The notes: a model not told the origin generated them from the sequence alone. Shown: positions 36,930 through 45,045, counted from the stretch's first letter. The stretch: 64,000 nucleotides of DNA from Gelidibacter japonicus (GCF_010725055.1 NZ_BJKB01000012.1:89613-153612), one strand, 5' to 3'. Made by a program: numbers and translations.

Positions 36930-37077
36930 TCACCTCTTCACTATCATTTTAAGGGATTGCCAAAATGTTGGCGTAGGCCAATGGGTTTTGAAGGGTGTCT
37001 GTGACTTTACCTGAAACCTTGACTTGTTGGGCATAAGAAGAAAATCCTGCTAAAAGTAGCAGGATTTTTAAAAGCAT
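36930..37077 (-). pseudogene. Vestigial 5' end of a second barrel gene (cassette C)
   Basis: From the ATG at 37077 on the minus strand the frame gives a signal peptide and the start of the regulatory domain (GFSSYAQQVKVSGKVTDTL, then QNPLAYANILAIP). This closely matches the intact barrel protein at 28441-31143. Then a TAA replaces the expected lysine codon. The frame after the stop still reads NDSEEVK (NDNEEVR in the intact gene) before similarity ends near 36930. So the gene was truncated by a deletion and carries a nonsense codon. It follows the GLPGLI gene of cassette C, as the intact one follows that of cassette A. Confidence 0.8.
37041..37068 (-). terminator. Hairpin at the start of the vestigial barrel gene
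   Basis: A 12-bp perfect stem (AAAATCCTGCTA, 37041-37052, with 37057-37068) around a 4-nt loop, followed on the minus strand by TTCTTCTT. It overlaps the signal-peptide codons and could terminate cassette C transcripts after GLPGLI. Confidence 0.5.
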
Positions 37078-37096
37078 GGATTTTAACAAATTTCTT

Positions 37097-37843
37097 TTAG
37101 AATTTTTTTCTGTCATTATTTCTTATTTCCATAGCTTTTTCGGCCAAACTTTCAAATTCTTCATTAGAAACAATAGTACCCTTTTTAAAACCATCTATTT
37201 TTATATTTTCAGGATTAAATGTAATTTTATCCATGACATAAACAATTTTGTCATCGGTTAATTCTAATATTAAACCTGGTAAACCACTGAAATTTTTAGG
37301 ACCAAAATTATACGAAATGCTTGGAGAGTACCACGCAATGACCTCTTTCTTAAATTTACCTGCACTATTTATAACCCAATAGTTAGCTGTTGCCTTAAAA
37401 CATGTATAGTTGCCTATCTTTTTTTGTTCTTTCGTTAGCTTCCAATCCATTGAATTGATCGAATCCTTTATTAAAAATATTTTACCAAAGGCCTCTGTTC
37501 GTTTATAAATAACACCAGTTTTAAGATCAGTTCGATAAGGTTTATCATTACCTACCATGATTTTAGCCATATTGTAAACCATTGGATCAACATCGCTGTT
37601 CATCAAGTTATCTCCCCAAAATAAAGCTTCTGTTTTATTAGCCTCTAAATGCATTTTCATTGAATTGATTAAAACAAAAGCTTCTTTAAATACTTTTATA
37701 GCTTCATTGGGTATTTCTTCTTTGGGTTCGATTTGATTAAGTGATTTAGTGTTAGCAATTAGCTTATAATCAACATAAATCGACTGTGCAAACGAAATTG
37801 AAGCAAAAACGCAAAAAAATATGGCTATAAAACTATTTTTCAT
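37097..37843 (-). CDS. GLPGLI family protein (cassette C)
   Basis: 248 residues with signal peptide MKNSFIAIFFCVFASISFAQ and motif GPKNFSGLPGLILELTDD preceded by AWYSPSISYNF. It begins 5 bp after the peptide gene. Downstream are 19 bp and then the vestigial barrel gene. The middle region (DLKTGVIYKRTEAFGKIFLIKD) corresponds to LKDKKVTIQRTMLGEIFLIED in cassette B, showing common ancestry with moderate divergence. Confidence 0.92.
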   Translation of the reverse strand: MKNSFIAIFFCVFASISFAQSIYVDYKLIANTKSLNQIEPKEEIPNEAIKVFKEAFVLINSMKMHLEANKTEALFWGDNLMNSDVDPMVYNMAKIMVGNDKPYRTDLKTGVIYKRTEAFGKIFLIKDSINSMDWKLTKEQKKIGNYTCFKATANYWVINSAGKFKKEVIAWYSPSISYNFGPKNFSGLPGLILELTDDKIVYVMDKITFNPENIKIDGFKKGTIVSNEEFESLAEKAMEIRNNDRKKF

Positions 37844-37848
37844 TTTTA

Positions 37849-38097
37849 TTAGTTATTCTCCCAATACATTGCCGACTCAAGATTTGCTTTATCTACGCAG
37901 TAATCAAATGAATTACTGCCCATTTCATATGCTTCGGATTGTGAAAATCCATAACGAAGAGCACCAAATTCTATGATACTTGCTTGAAGAGAACAATGGT
38001 CATAATTATGAATTTCAGTTGTTTTTATTTTCCCTGAAGCATTCAAGAAGCTGCTCATAAAAAGAACAATTACTAATACATTAAATATTTTATTCAT
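37849..38097 (-). CDS. Small secreted two-cysteine peptide (cassette C)
   Basis: 82 residues. Leader MNKIFNVLVIVLFMSSFLNA, predicted cleavage after LNA, mature part about 62 residues with C-x31-C spacing (cysteines in YDHCSLQ and FDYCVDK). Not similar to known families that I can recognise. It shares leader, cysteine spacing and control region with the peptides of cassettes A and B. First gene of cassette C. Confidence 0.75.
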   Translation of the reverse strand: MNKIFNVLVIVLFMSSFLNASGKIKTTEIHNYDHCSLQASIIEFGALRYGFSQSEAYEMGSNSFDYCVDKANLESAMYWENN

Positions 38098-38475
38098 AAT
38101 TTCTAAATTTAAAACCTACATTATTTTTAATAGGTTTGGTTAATAACTTGTTTTTCCTACAAAGTCTTTAAAAATTACAAAGTCGTGTTTTACAAAGTCA
38201 ATACCTTACAAAGTCTTAAAAAAATAAACCAGCTGGTTTTTGGATCAATCCAATTTCGTCTTTAATGGCCAAGAAGCGACTTTGTAATGACTCCAAAAAC
38301 CATCATCAACGTGTCAAACATAAAAAAAAAAAAATGGATAAATACAAATTTATTTTACGTTTATTTCAATCCTTCGCATTGACAATAAATGGGTTAGCGT
38401 TTTTAGCCTTGCCAAGTATTGTCAGTGTTGAGAACTACGGGAAAACCGTAATCTGAATTATTTTTAGATTGTTTT
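38098..38475 (-). promoter_or_regulatory. Cassette C control region (intact copy)
   Basis: Same order as cassette B. TACAAAGTC is at 38158, 38176, 38191 and 38207 (steps 18, 15, 16). Then come AAACCAGCTGGTTT and the TTGGAT/ATCCAA palindrome, and inverted GACTTTGTA at 38278-38286. The -7 box CAAACATA is at 38315-38322, next to a 13-bp A tract (38322-38334). CAA is at 38345-38347 and the dyad TACGG-GAAAA-CCGTA at 38436-38450. Similarity to the other copies ends shortly after the dyad. Confidence 0.75.
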
Positions 38476-38914
38476 AGAAAAAGCTTTCTGTAAGCATAGA
38501 ATTAGATTATTTCAAATTCTTTTTTCTATATTTGTGACATGGCCACACAATCCTGGAATGGTTTACTTCTTTATCTTCAATTCCTTATGAAAAGGAATCC
38601 AGAATAATTACGTCTTATTTTATTCCTGCGAAGGCAGGAAACCGTTTAGGTTCAGCGCAAGCTAATCTCACCAATTTTTATTCCTACGAAAGCAGGAATC
38701 TCATCAATTTCGTATCTTTATAAGTGAACATTCAATTGCCTTTTAACTAAGCATGTCCCCAAAAGGGGAAATTGAAGTTGAAATTGAAGTTGAAGTAAAA
38801 TCTTAAATTTTGAACCTCAAACTCATAACTCATAACTCATAACTCATAACCCAGCTTGCCCTTCCGCAGCATTTGCGAAGGCGGGAACTGATAACTCCAT
38901 AACTCAAGAAAAAA
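38461..38914. repeat. Repeat-rich intergenic region before hmgA
   Basis: No coding frame. It holds three short palindromes of the TTCCT...AGGAA type (38581-38597, 38622-38640, 38681-38698) and a stretch, GGTTCAGCGCAAGCTAATC, whose reverse complement recurs at 52622-52640. It also has a GAAATT/GAAGTT hexamer tract near 38769-38795 and four ACTCATA heptamers at 38821-38848. These look like dispersed flavobacterial intergenic repeats. Confidence 0.7.
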
Positions 38915-40069
38915 ATGCCATTTTACCATAAACTCGGAAAAATCCCCCCAAAAAGACATACCCAATTCCGCAAACCGGATGGGACGTTGTATGCTGAACA
39001 GTTGTTTGGGACGATCGGTTTTGATGGGATGTACACCAACTCCTATCACGAACAGCGCCCAACACAGGTAAAAGCCATTCAAAAGCAATATAATGTGGCG
39101 CCTAAAATTGCCAAAGCCAATCATATCCAATCGTATCGATTGCGCGGCTTTGAGGTCAAACCAGAAAATGATTATCTGGAAAGCCGAAAAACCGTCCTCA
39201 CCAATTCCGATTGCAGCATTATTTTGGCCGCACCAAAACAGTCCACAAAAGACTATTTCTATAAAAACACCGATGCCGATGAATTGATCTTCATCCATAA
39301 AGGCAGTGGAAAGCTAAGGACCCATTTGGGGAACCTCGACTTCAAATACGGCGACTATCTGCTGGTACCAAGAGGCATCATCTATAAAATGGATTTTGAT
39401 ACCGAAGACAACCGCTTGTTTATAGTCGAATCGCGCCGACCAATTTATATGCCCAAACGTTATAGAAACTGGTTTGGACAATTGTTGGAGCATTCACCCT
39501 ATTGCGAACGTGATATCCGAAGGCCAGAGGAGCTGGAAACCTATAATGAAACCGGAGACTTCTTGATCAAGGTTAAAAAACAGGACGATATCTTTGAGAT
39601 GGTCTATGCCTCGCATCCTTTTGATGTGGTGGGCTATGATGGGTATAATTATCCGTACGCTTTTTCCATCCACGATTTTGAACCTATAACCGGGCGCATC
39701 CACCAGCCGCCACCAGTGCATCAAACTTTTGAAACCGATGCGTTTGTGGTATGCAGTTTTGTGCCTCGGTTGTATGATTACCATCCGTTGAGCATTCCAG
39801 CGCCCTACAATCACAGTAATATTGATAGTGATGAGGTGCTATATTATGTCGATGGCGATTTTATGAGTCGTAATGATGTTGGCCCAGGCCATATCTCGTT
39901 GCATCCCGCAGGTATTCCGCACGGACCACATCCTGGATCGGTAGAACGCAGCATCGGGAAGACAAAAACCGATGAACTGGCTGTTATGGTTGACACGTTC
40001 AGGCCTTTGAAAATTACGGAAGAGGCTTTGAAAATTGCGGATGAGGAGTATTTTAAGTCGTGGCTTTAA
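38915..40069 (+). CDS. hmgA: Homogentisate 1,2-dioxygenase
   Basis: HmgA opens the homogentisate ring to maleylacetoacetate in tyrosine and phenylalanine breakdown. The 384-residue cupin-type protein has DELIFIHKGSGKLRTHLGNLDFKYGDYLLVPRGIIYKM and the C-terminal metal-site region LHPAGIPHGPHPGSVERS. It is shorter than the ~440-residue human form, a compact version I recall from Bacteroidota. hppD, which makes its substrate, lies 650 bp downstream on the same strand, separated by repeats. Confidence 0.93.
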   Translation: MPFYHKLGKIPPKRHTQFRKPDGTLYAEQLFGTIGFDGMYTNSYHEQRPTQVKAIQKQYNVAPKIAKANHIQSYRLRGFEVKPENDYLESRKTVLTNSDCSIILAAPKQSTKDYFYKNTDADELIFIHKGSGKLRTHLGNLDFKYGDYLLVPRGIIYKMDFDTEDNRLFIVESRRPIYMPKRYRNWFGQLLEHSPYCERDIRRPEELETYNETGDFLIKVKKQDDIFEMVYASHPFDVVGYDGYNYPYAFSIHDFEPITGRIHQPPPVHQTFETDAFVVCSFVPRLYDYHPLSIPAPYNHSNIDSDEVLYYVDGDFMSRNDVGPGHISLHPAGIPHGPHPGSVERSIGKTKTDELAVMVDTFRPLKITEEALKIADEEYFKSWL

Positions 40070-40722
40070 ATAAGAATTAAGAAAATAGAAGATAGAGAAA
40101 CGAATATAGAGAATTGATAATGAGTTAAGAGTCAAGAGTCAAGAGTCAAGATTCAGGAGTCAAGATTCAGGAGTCAAGAGTCAAGATTCAAGATTCAAGA
40201 TTCAAGAGAAGGTAGTTTTATTTTATAAGCATACTGTTTATCAATTATTTACAATCACCCCGAAAGTTTTCGGGATTGTTCCCTACCTGCCGGCAGGCTG
40301 GTTGATTCTAACAGCGAAGCGGTCTTGATTCTTTATTGGACATCAATGGTTCAAGAGTCAAGACTTGGAGAATAGAAAAAAGAGTCAAGATTCAAGGACC
40401 AAGACAGCGAAAACTAATGGATGGCATTAATAAGGAAGCTCAATAAGAGTCAGCACTAAAATGGAAAAAATCAGGCTAGTGTCGTCAATATTTTAAACTA
40501 TTATTCATAAATAAAAACTAGATCCCCGATTTAAGTGTCAAGACAGCCAAAACCAAAAGATGGAATTATCAGAGAAGTTCAACAAGAATCAAACTAAAAC
40601 AAAAAGTGGGCATTGCCGCATATATTTTAAACTAACAACCATCAGGAGAAATCGAGACATAGAATAAAGATCAGGTAGGTCTCTTTTCTAATCTCTTTTT
40701 TCTATGGTTTAAAAAAACAATC
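40070..40722. repeat. Intergenic region with heptamer tandem repeat and a duplicated block
   Basis: From 40123 to 40206 there are twelve 7-bp units of the type AGTCAAG/ATTCAAG/ATTCAGG. Palindromes lie at 40259-40274 (CCCG-N8-CGGG) and 40286-40297 (CCTGCCGGCAGG). An imperfect ~100-bp direct duplication is seen between about 40401-40503 and 40542-40634 (both begin CAAGACAGC and end near ATTTTAAACTA). No coding frame is supported. Confidence 0.75.
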
Positions 40723-41883
40723 ATGAGTAAAGATATATCTTCCGTAGAATACGGACTGGAGAAAATTTTTGAAGGCGCAGATGATTTTTTGCCTCTTCTT
40801 GGAACAGACTACGTAGAGTTTTACGTAGGAAATGCGAAACAAGCAGCGCATTTTTATAAAACGGCTTTCGGATTTCAATCTTATGCCTATAAAGGTTTGG
40901 AGACGGGATCAAGGGATGCCGTGAGTTATGTCCTCAAACAGGATAAGATCCGATTGGTATTGACCACGCCATTAAATAGCCAATCGCCAATCAACGACCA
41001 TATCGTCAAGCATGGCGATGGCGTCAAAGTTGTTGCCCTTTGGGTGGACGATGCCCGTAGTGCTTATGAAGAAACTACCAAACGCGGTGCCAAATCCTAT
41101 ATGGAACCAAAAGTAGAGAAAGATGAGCATGGCGAAGTAGTCACAGCAGGTATTTATACCTATGGCGAAACGGTTCATATGTTTGTGGAGCGCAAAAGTT
41201 ATAAAGGTACTTTTATGCCAGGGTTTAGGGAATGGAAATCGGATTACAATCCAGAACCTACGGGATTAAAATTTATTGACCACATGGTCGGCAATGTCGG
41301 TTGGGGAGAAATGGATATTTGGGTCAAATGGTATGAAGAGGTCATGGGCTTTGTTAATTTCTTGTCTTTTGACGACAAGCAGATCCATACCGAATATTCA
41401 GCCTTGATGAGTAAGGTGATGAGCAATGGCAACGGCCGTATCAAATTCCCGATCAATGAACCTGCTGAGGGTAAAAAGCGTTCTCAAATTGAAGAATACC
41501 TCGATTTTTATGAAAGTCCTGGGGTGCAGCACATCGCTGTGGCCACGGATGATATCATTACCACGGTTTCGCAATTGAAATCACGGGGCGTAGAATTCTT
41601 GTCCACGCCACCAGAAGAATACTATAAAGCAGTACCTGGGCGTTTGGAAACCTATAGCCATGAATTGCGCGAAGATATTGAAAAACTTAAAAGTTTGGGG
41701 ATCATGATTGATGCCGATGAAGAGGGCTATTTGTTGCAGATTTTCACAAAACCTGTACAAGATAGACCCACTCTATTTTTTGAAATTATCCAGCGTATGG
41801 GGGCAAAAGGCTTTGGGGCTGGAAACTTTAAGGCGCTTTTTGAATCGATTGAGAGAGAACAGCAGTTGCGTGGCACTTTATAA
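40723..41883 (+). CDS. hppD: 4-hydroxyphenylpyruvate dioxygenase
   Basis: HppD converts 4-hydroxyphenylpyruvate to homogentisate using Fe(II) and O2, feeding HmgA. The iron ligands fit H187 (FIDHMVGNV), H270 (GVQHIAVATDD) and E354 (LFFEIIQRMG). The C-terminal signature continues RMGAKGFGAGNFKALFESIE. The two vicinal-oxygen-chelate halves are seen at YVEFYVGNAKQAAHFYKTAFGF and around 187. The 386-residue length is normal. A terminator follows. Confidence 0.97.
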   Translation: MSKDISSVEYGLEKIFEGADDFLPLLGTDYVEFYVGNAKQAAHFYKTAFGFQSYAYKGLETGSRDAVSYVLKQDKIRLVLTTPLNSQSPINDHIVKHGDGVKVVALWVDDARSAYEETTKRGAKSYMEPKVEKDEHGEVVTAGIYTYGETVHMFVERKSYKGTFMPGFREWKSDYNPEPTGLKFIDHMVGNVGWGEMDIWVKWYEEVMGFVNFLSFDDKQIHTEYSALMSKVMSNGNGRIKFPINEPAEGKKRSQIEEYLDFYESPGVQHIAVATDDIITTVSQLKSRGVEFLSTPPEEYYKAVPGRLETYSHELREDIEKLKSLGIMIDADEEGYLLQIFTKPVQDRPTLFFEIIQRMGAKGFGAGNFKALFESIEREQQLRGTL

Positions 41884-41911
41884 GCCAAACGCTAACAAAT
41901 ATTTAACGTTT

Positions 41912-41940
41912 AAAACTCCGCATTAATTTGACGGAGTTTT
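41912..41940 (+). terminator. Rho-independent terminator after hppD
   Basis: Nine-bp stem AAAACTCCG (41912-41920) with CGGAGTTTT (41932-41940), 11-nt loop, then AT-rich sequence with TTTT, 28 bp after the stop codon. Confidence 0.8.
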
Positions 41941-42029
41941 ATTGTTTTAATACTTTTGGAACGCTAATTGTAATTCTTGAGGATATATACGAAATCTTAG
42001 TGAAGATTTTATTTACAATTATTTAAACT

Positions 42030-42806
42030 ATGAGAAAAGTAAACTTAGTTATTGCACTATGCTTCGTAATCCTCAGCGTCTCTGCTCAAGAAAAACACGC
42101 CTTTCAGGAAGGGGAGTGGTTCAAGTTCAAGATGAGTTATAGCGGATTTTTAAAAGCGGGGAATGCGACATTGGAAGTAAAGGAGTCCAAATTGAATGGA
42201 AGAGAGGTCTTTCATGTGGTGGGCAAGGGTTGGACTACTGGAGCGATCAGATGGTTCTTTAAGGTAAAGGACCGTTATGAATCCTATTTTGATAAACAAA
42301 CTGGAATGCCCTATAAGTTTATCAGGAATATTGATGAAGGTGGGTACACCAAGGATATTGAAATAGAATTTGACCATGCTGCTGCAAAGGCACATGTCAA
42401 TAATAAAAAAACGAAAACCAAATCATCGCATGCTATTGAAGACAACGTTCAAGACATGGTTTCGGCATTTTATTATTTGAGAAACAATTACAATACAGAT
42501 ACGATTAAGGAAGGTGATGTGGTGAGCTTAAACATGTTTTTTGATGAAGAGAATTATAATTTCAAGCTCAAGTTTTTAGGAAGAGAAGAACTCAAAACCA
42601 CATTTGGAACCATCAAAACCCTAAAGTTCAGGCCCTATGTGATGGCTGGACGCGTGTTTAAGGAAAAGGAAAGCTTGACTCTGTGGGTCAGTGCTGACGA
42701 TAATAAAATTCCGTTGCGAATTCAGGCCGATTTGGCCGTGGGCTCATTAAGAGCAGATTTAGAAGCTTTTAAAGGCTTAAAACATTCATTTAAAGTACAG
42801 TTTTAG
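42030..42806 (+). CDS. DUF3108 domain-containing exported protein
   Basis: 258 residues with a signal peptide (MRKVNLVIALCFVILSVSAQ). The DUF3108 pattern is seen in FQEGEWFKFKMSYSGFLKAGNATLEV, DRYESYFDKQTGMPYKFIRNIDEGGYTK and SLTLWVSADDNKIPLRIQADLAVGSLRADLE. Family function is not established. kynA starts 5 bp after the stop, so the two, and probably the M23 peptidase and pgi, form one operon. Confidence 0.85.
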   Translation: MRKVNLVIALCFVILSVSAQEKHAFQEGEWFKFKMSYSGFLKAGNATLEVKESKLNGREVFHVVGKGWTTGAIRWFFKVKDRYESYFDKQTGMPYKFIRNIDEGGYTKDIEIEFDHAAAKAHVNNKKTKTKSSHAIEDNVQDMVSAFYYLRNNYNTDTIKEGDVVSLNMFFDEENYNFKLKFLGREELKTTFGTIKTLKFRPYVMAGRVFKEKESLTLWVSADDNKIPLRIQADLAVGSLRADLEAFKGLKHSFKVQF

Positions 42807-42811
42807 AACAC

Positions 42812-43744
42812 ATGTCCAATTCAGAAAATTTCGATCCGATACTTCGGGAACTTCAGAAAAAATACACTGCAATTGAGCAGGACACCCACACCTATTTGGA
42901 AGGCTTACTCTACAGTAAGCCTATTACGTATTGGGACTATATCCAAACCGATGCTTTGTTGAATCTACAAATACAGAGGACCACACTTCCTGATGAAATG
43001 GTGTTTATTGGCTACCATCAAATCAACGAATTGCTTTTTAAAATGATTCTTTGGGAGATAGAACAAGTTGCCGTAAATGATTCGCTGACGGCTGAGTTCT
43101 TCACCTCCAAATTGATGCGGGTGAGCAGATATTTTGATATGTTGACCACCTCGTTCAACATCATGAGGGAAGGGATGGACGTGGATCAATACATGAAATT
43201 TAGAAGTACCTTAACGCCGGCAAGCGGGTTTCAAAGTGCACAATACCGATTGATTGAATTTGCTTCTACAGAGTTGATCAATCTTATCGATTATCGCTTC
43301 CGTAAGGATATTGATCGCAATACATCCTATACACATGCGTTTGAACATTTGTACTGGCAAGCAGCGGGTAAAGATTACCAAACTGGAAAAAAATCAATTT
43401 TATTGATCAATTTTGAAAAACGCTATAAGGCTGAATTCTTAAGTTTCATGGAGGCTCACAATACTAAAAATCTATGGTCCAAGTTTAAGGAATTGCCAAA
43501 GGCTGATCAAGAAAATGAAGAGTTGGTGAAAGCCATGCGGCATTATGATTATACCGTGAATATTACCTGGGTGTTTGCGCATTATAACGCAGCCAAACAC
43601 TATATTGAAAGTGGATCGGGCGGTGGCGAAGGGACTGGAGGAAGTGATTGGAAAAAATACATGCATCCAAAACACCAAAGACGTATATTTTTTCCTCAAC
43701 TTTGGACGGAAAATGAATTGGAAAATTGGGGAACGGAAATATAA
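42812..43744 (+). CDS. kynA: Tryptophan 2,3-dioxygenase
   Basis: This haem enzyme oxidises tryptophan to N-formylkynurenine, the first step of the kynurenine route. The signature regions are MVFIGYHQINELLFKMILWEIEQV, LTPASGFQSAQYRLIE and, at the C-terminus, ITWVFAHYNAAKHYI followed by GTGGSDW. By analogy with bacterial TDO the axial haem ligand should be the His before that helix (H257). 310 residues fit the family. It lies in a cluster with the tyrosine-degrading genes upstream. Confidence 0.93.
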   Translation: MSNSENFDPILRELQKKYTAIEQDTHTYLEGLLYSKPITYWDYIQTDALLNLQIQRTTLPDEMVFIGYHQINELLFKMILWEIEQVAVNDSLTAEFFTSKLMRVSRYFDMLTTSFNIMREGMDVDQYMKFRSTLTPASGFQSAQYRLIEFASTELINLIDYRFRKDIDRNTSYTHAFEHLYWQAAGKDYQTGKKSILLINFEKRYKAEFLSFMEAHNTKNLWSKFKELPKADQENEELVKAMRHYDYTVNITWVFAHYNAAKHYIESGSGGGEGTGGSDWKKYMHPKHQRRIFFPQLWTENELENWGTEI

Positions 43745-43758
43745 AATTGAGAGAGTTA

Positions 43759-45042
43759 ATGTATCAAAAAAGTTTAGTAGTAGCAGTTTTATTAGGATTG
43801 GTGATGTGGTCGTGCAAAGAGGACGTTGAAAAAATCAATCCTGAGCCTTTTCAAACCTATATAGCGCCTGTTGAGTTAAGAGAATTTGGATTTAACCTGA
43901 ATGATTATGTGGTCAAACGGGACACCATTAGGTCCGGCGATAGTTTTGGGACCATTCTGCAAAGAAATAACATGAACTATCCCAAAATCTATCAAATTGC
44001 GGAAAGTGCCAAGGATTCTTACGATATCAGAAAACTTCAAATAGGAAAACCTTACACCTTGCTGTTGTCAAAAGACAGTCTGCAAACCCCACAATGCTTT
44101 ATATACCAAGAAAATAATATTGACTATGTGGTGATCCATTTTGCAGATTCGATTGTGACCTACAAAGAGAAAAAGCCAGTCACCATTGTTACCAAGGAAG
44201 CTTCAGGCGTCATTAACAACAGCTTGTCCGTCACGATGGATTCTCAAGGTCTGCCACAAGCGTTGATCGGCGAAATGGCGGATATTTACGCCTGGACCAT
44301 CAACTTCTGGAAACTTCAAAAAGGCGACAGGTTCAAGATTATTTACAGACAACGTTATATTGAAGATTCCATTTATGCGGGATTGGAAGGCATTGATGCC
44401 GCCTATTTTCAACATAAGGACGAAGATTTTTATGCCTTTAAATTTGAAACAGATTCTGTTACAAAAAGTGCCGATTTCTTTGATGAAAACGCCAAAAGTT
44501 TAAGGCGTGCTTTTTTACAAGCGCCTGTTAATTTTGGCCGTATCTCTTCACGCTACAACCTCAATCGGCGGATTGCCTATTATGGTTATGCTCTGCGACC
44601 GCATAAAGGCACCGACTTTGCAGCTCCAATTGGAACCCCAATTTTGGCCACGGCAAATGGTACGGTCACCGAATCAACGCAGCGAGGTGGGAATGGCAAG
44701 TACGTAAAAATCAAACATAATGAAACATACAGTACCCAGTATTTGCACATGCGGAACCAAGCCGTTAAGAAAGGACAATATGTAAAACAGGGCGACGTGA
44801 TTGGCTATGTGGGCATGACCGGAAATACCGGTGGGCCACATGTCTGTTACCGTTTTTGGAAAAATGGACATCAGGTGGATCCTTTTAAGGAAAAACTGCC
44901 TACCGCGGAGTCGATCCCAAATCATTTGGTGGTCAAATACCAGGATTTCATCATTCCTTTGAGAGAGCGTTTGGACAAAATTCCTTACGAATATCAGAAC
45001 GAAACGACGATAGAGCAAGGCTATTCCATCACTAAAAATTAA
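43759..45042 (+). CDS. M23-family peptidoglycan endopeptidase, lipoprotein
   Basis: I take the ATG at 43759 (MYQKSLVVAVLLGLVMWSCKED), which makes a typical lipoprotein signal; an in-frame ATG at 43726 would overlap kynA. A LysM-like or OapA-like domain (RSGDSFGTILQRNNM) precedes the M23 LytM domain. Zinc-site motifs are RPHKGTDFAAPIGTPILATANG, YLHM and GGPHVCYRFWKNGHQVDP, so H, D, H and H are all present and the enzyme looks active. It should cleave peptide cross-links in the periplasm, perhaps with the DUF3108 protein as neighbour. Confidence 0.9.
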   Translation: MYQKSLVVAVLLGLVMWSCKEDVEKINPEPFQTYIAPVELREFGFNLNDYVVKRDTIRSGDSFGTILQRNNMNYPKIYQIAESAKDSYDIRKLQIGKPYTLLLSKDSLQTPQCFIYQENNIDYVVIHFADSIVTYKEKKPVTIVTKEASGVINNSLSVTMDSQGLPQALIGEMADIYAWTINFWKLQKGDRFKIIYRQRYIEDSIYAGLEGIDAAYFQHKDEDFYAFKFETDSVTKSADFFDENAKSLRRAFLQAPVNFGRISSRYNLNRRIAYYGYALRPHKGTDFAAPIGTPILATANGTVTESTQRGGNGKYVKIKHNETYSTQYLHMRNQAVKKGQYVKQGDVIGYVGMTGNTGGPHVCYRFWKNGHQVDPFKEKLPTAESIPNHLVVKYQDFIIPLRERLDKIPYEYQNETTIEQGYSITKN

Positions 45043-45045
45043 TAT

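Noticed and set aside
38265..38456. 63-codon plus-strand frame overlapping the cassette C control region
   Set aside because: The frame is not kept in the two sister copies of the same DNA (35200 and 36660), so the conservation there is regulatory rather than coding.
40123..40206. Heptamer repeat as a CRISPR-like array
   Set aside because: Contiguous 7-bp units with no spacers; a simple tandem repeat.
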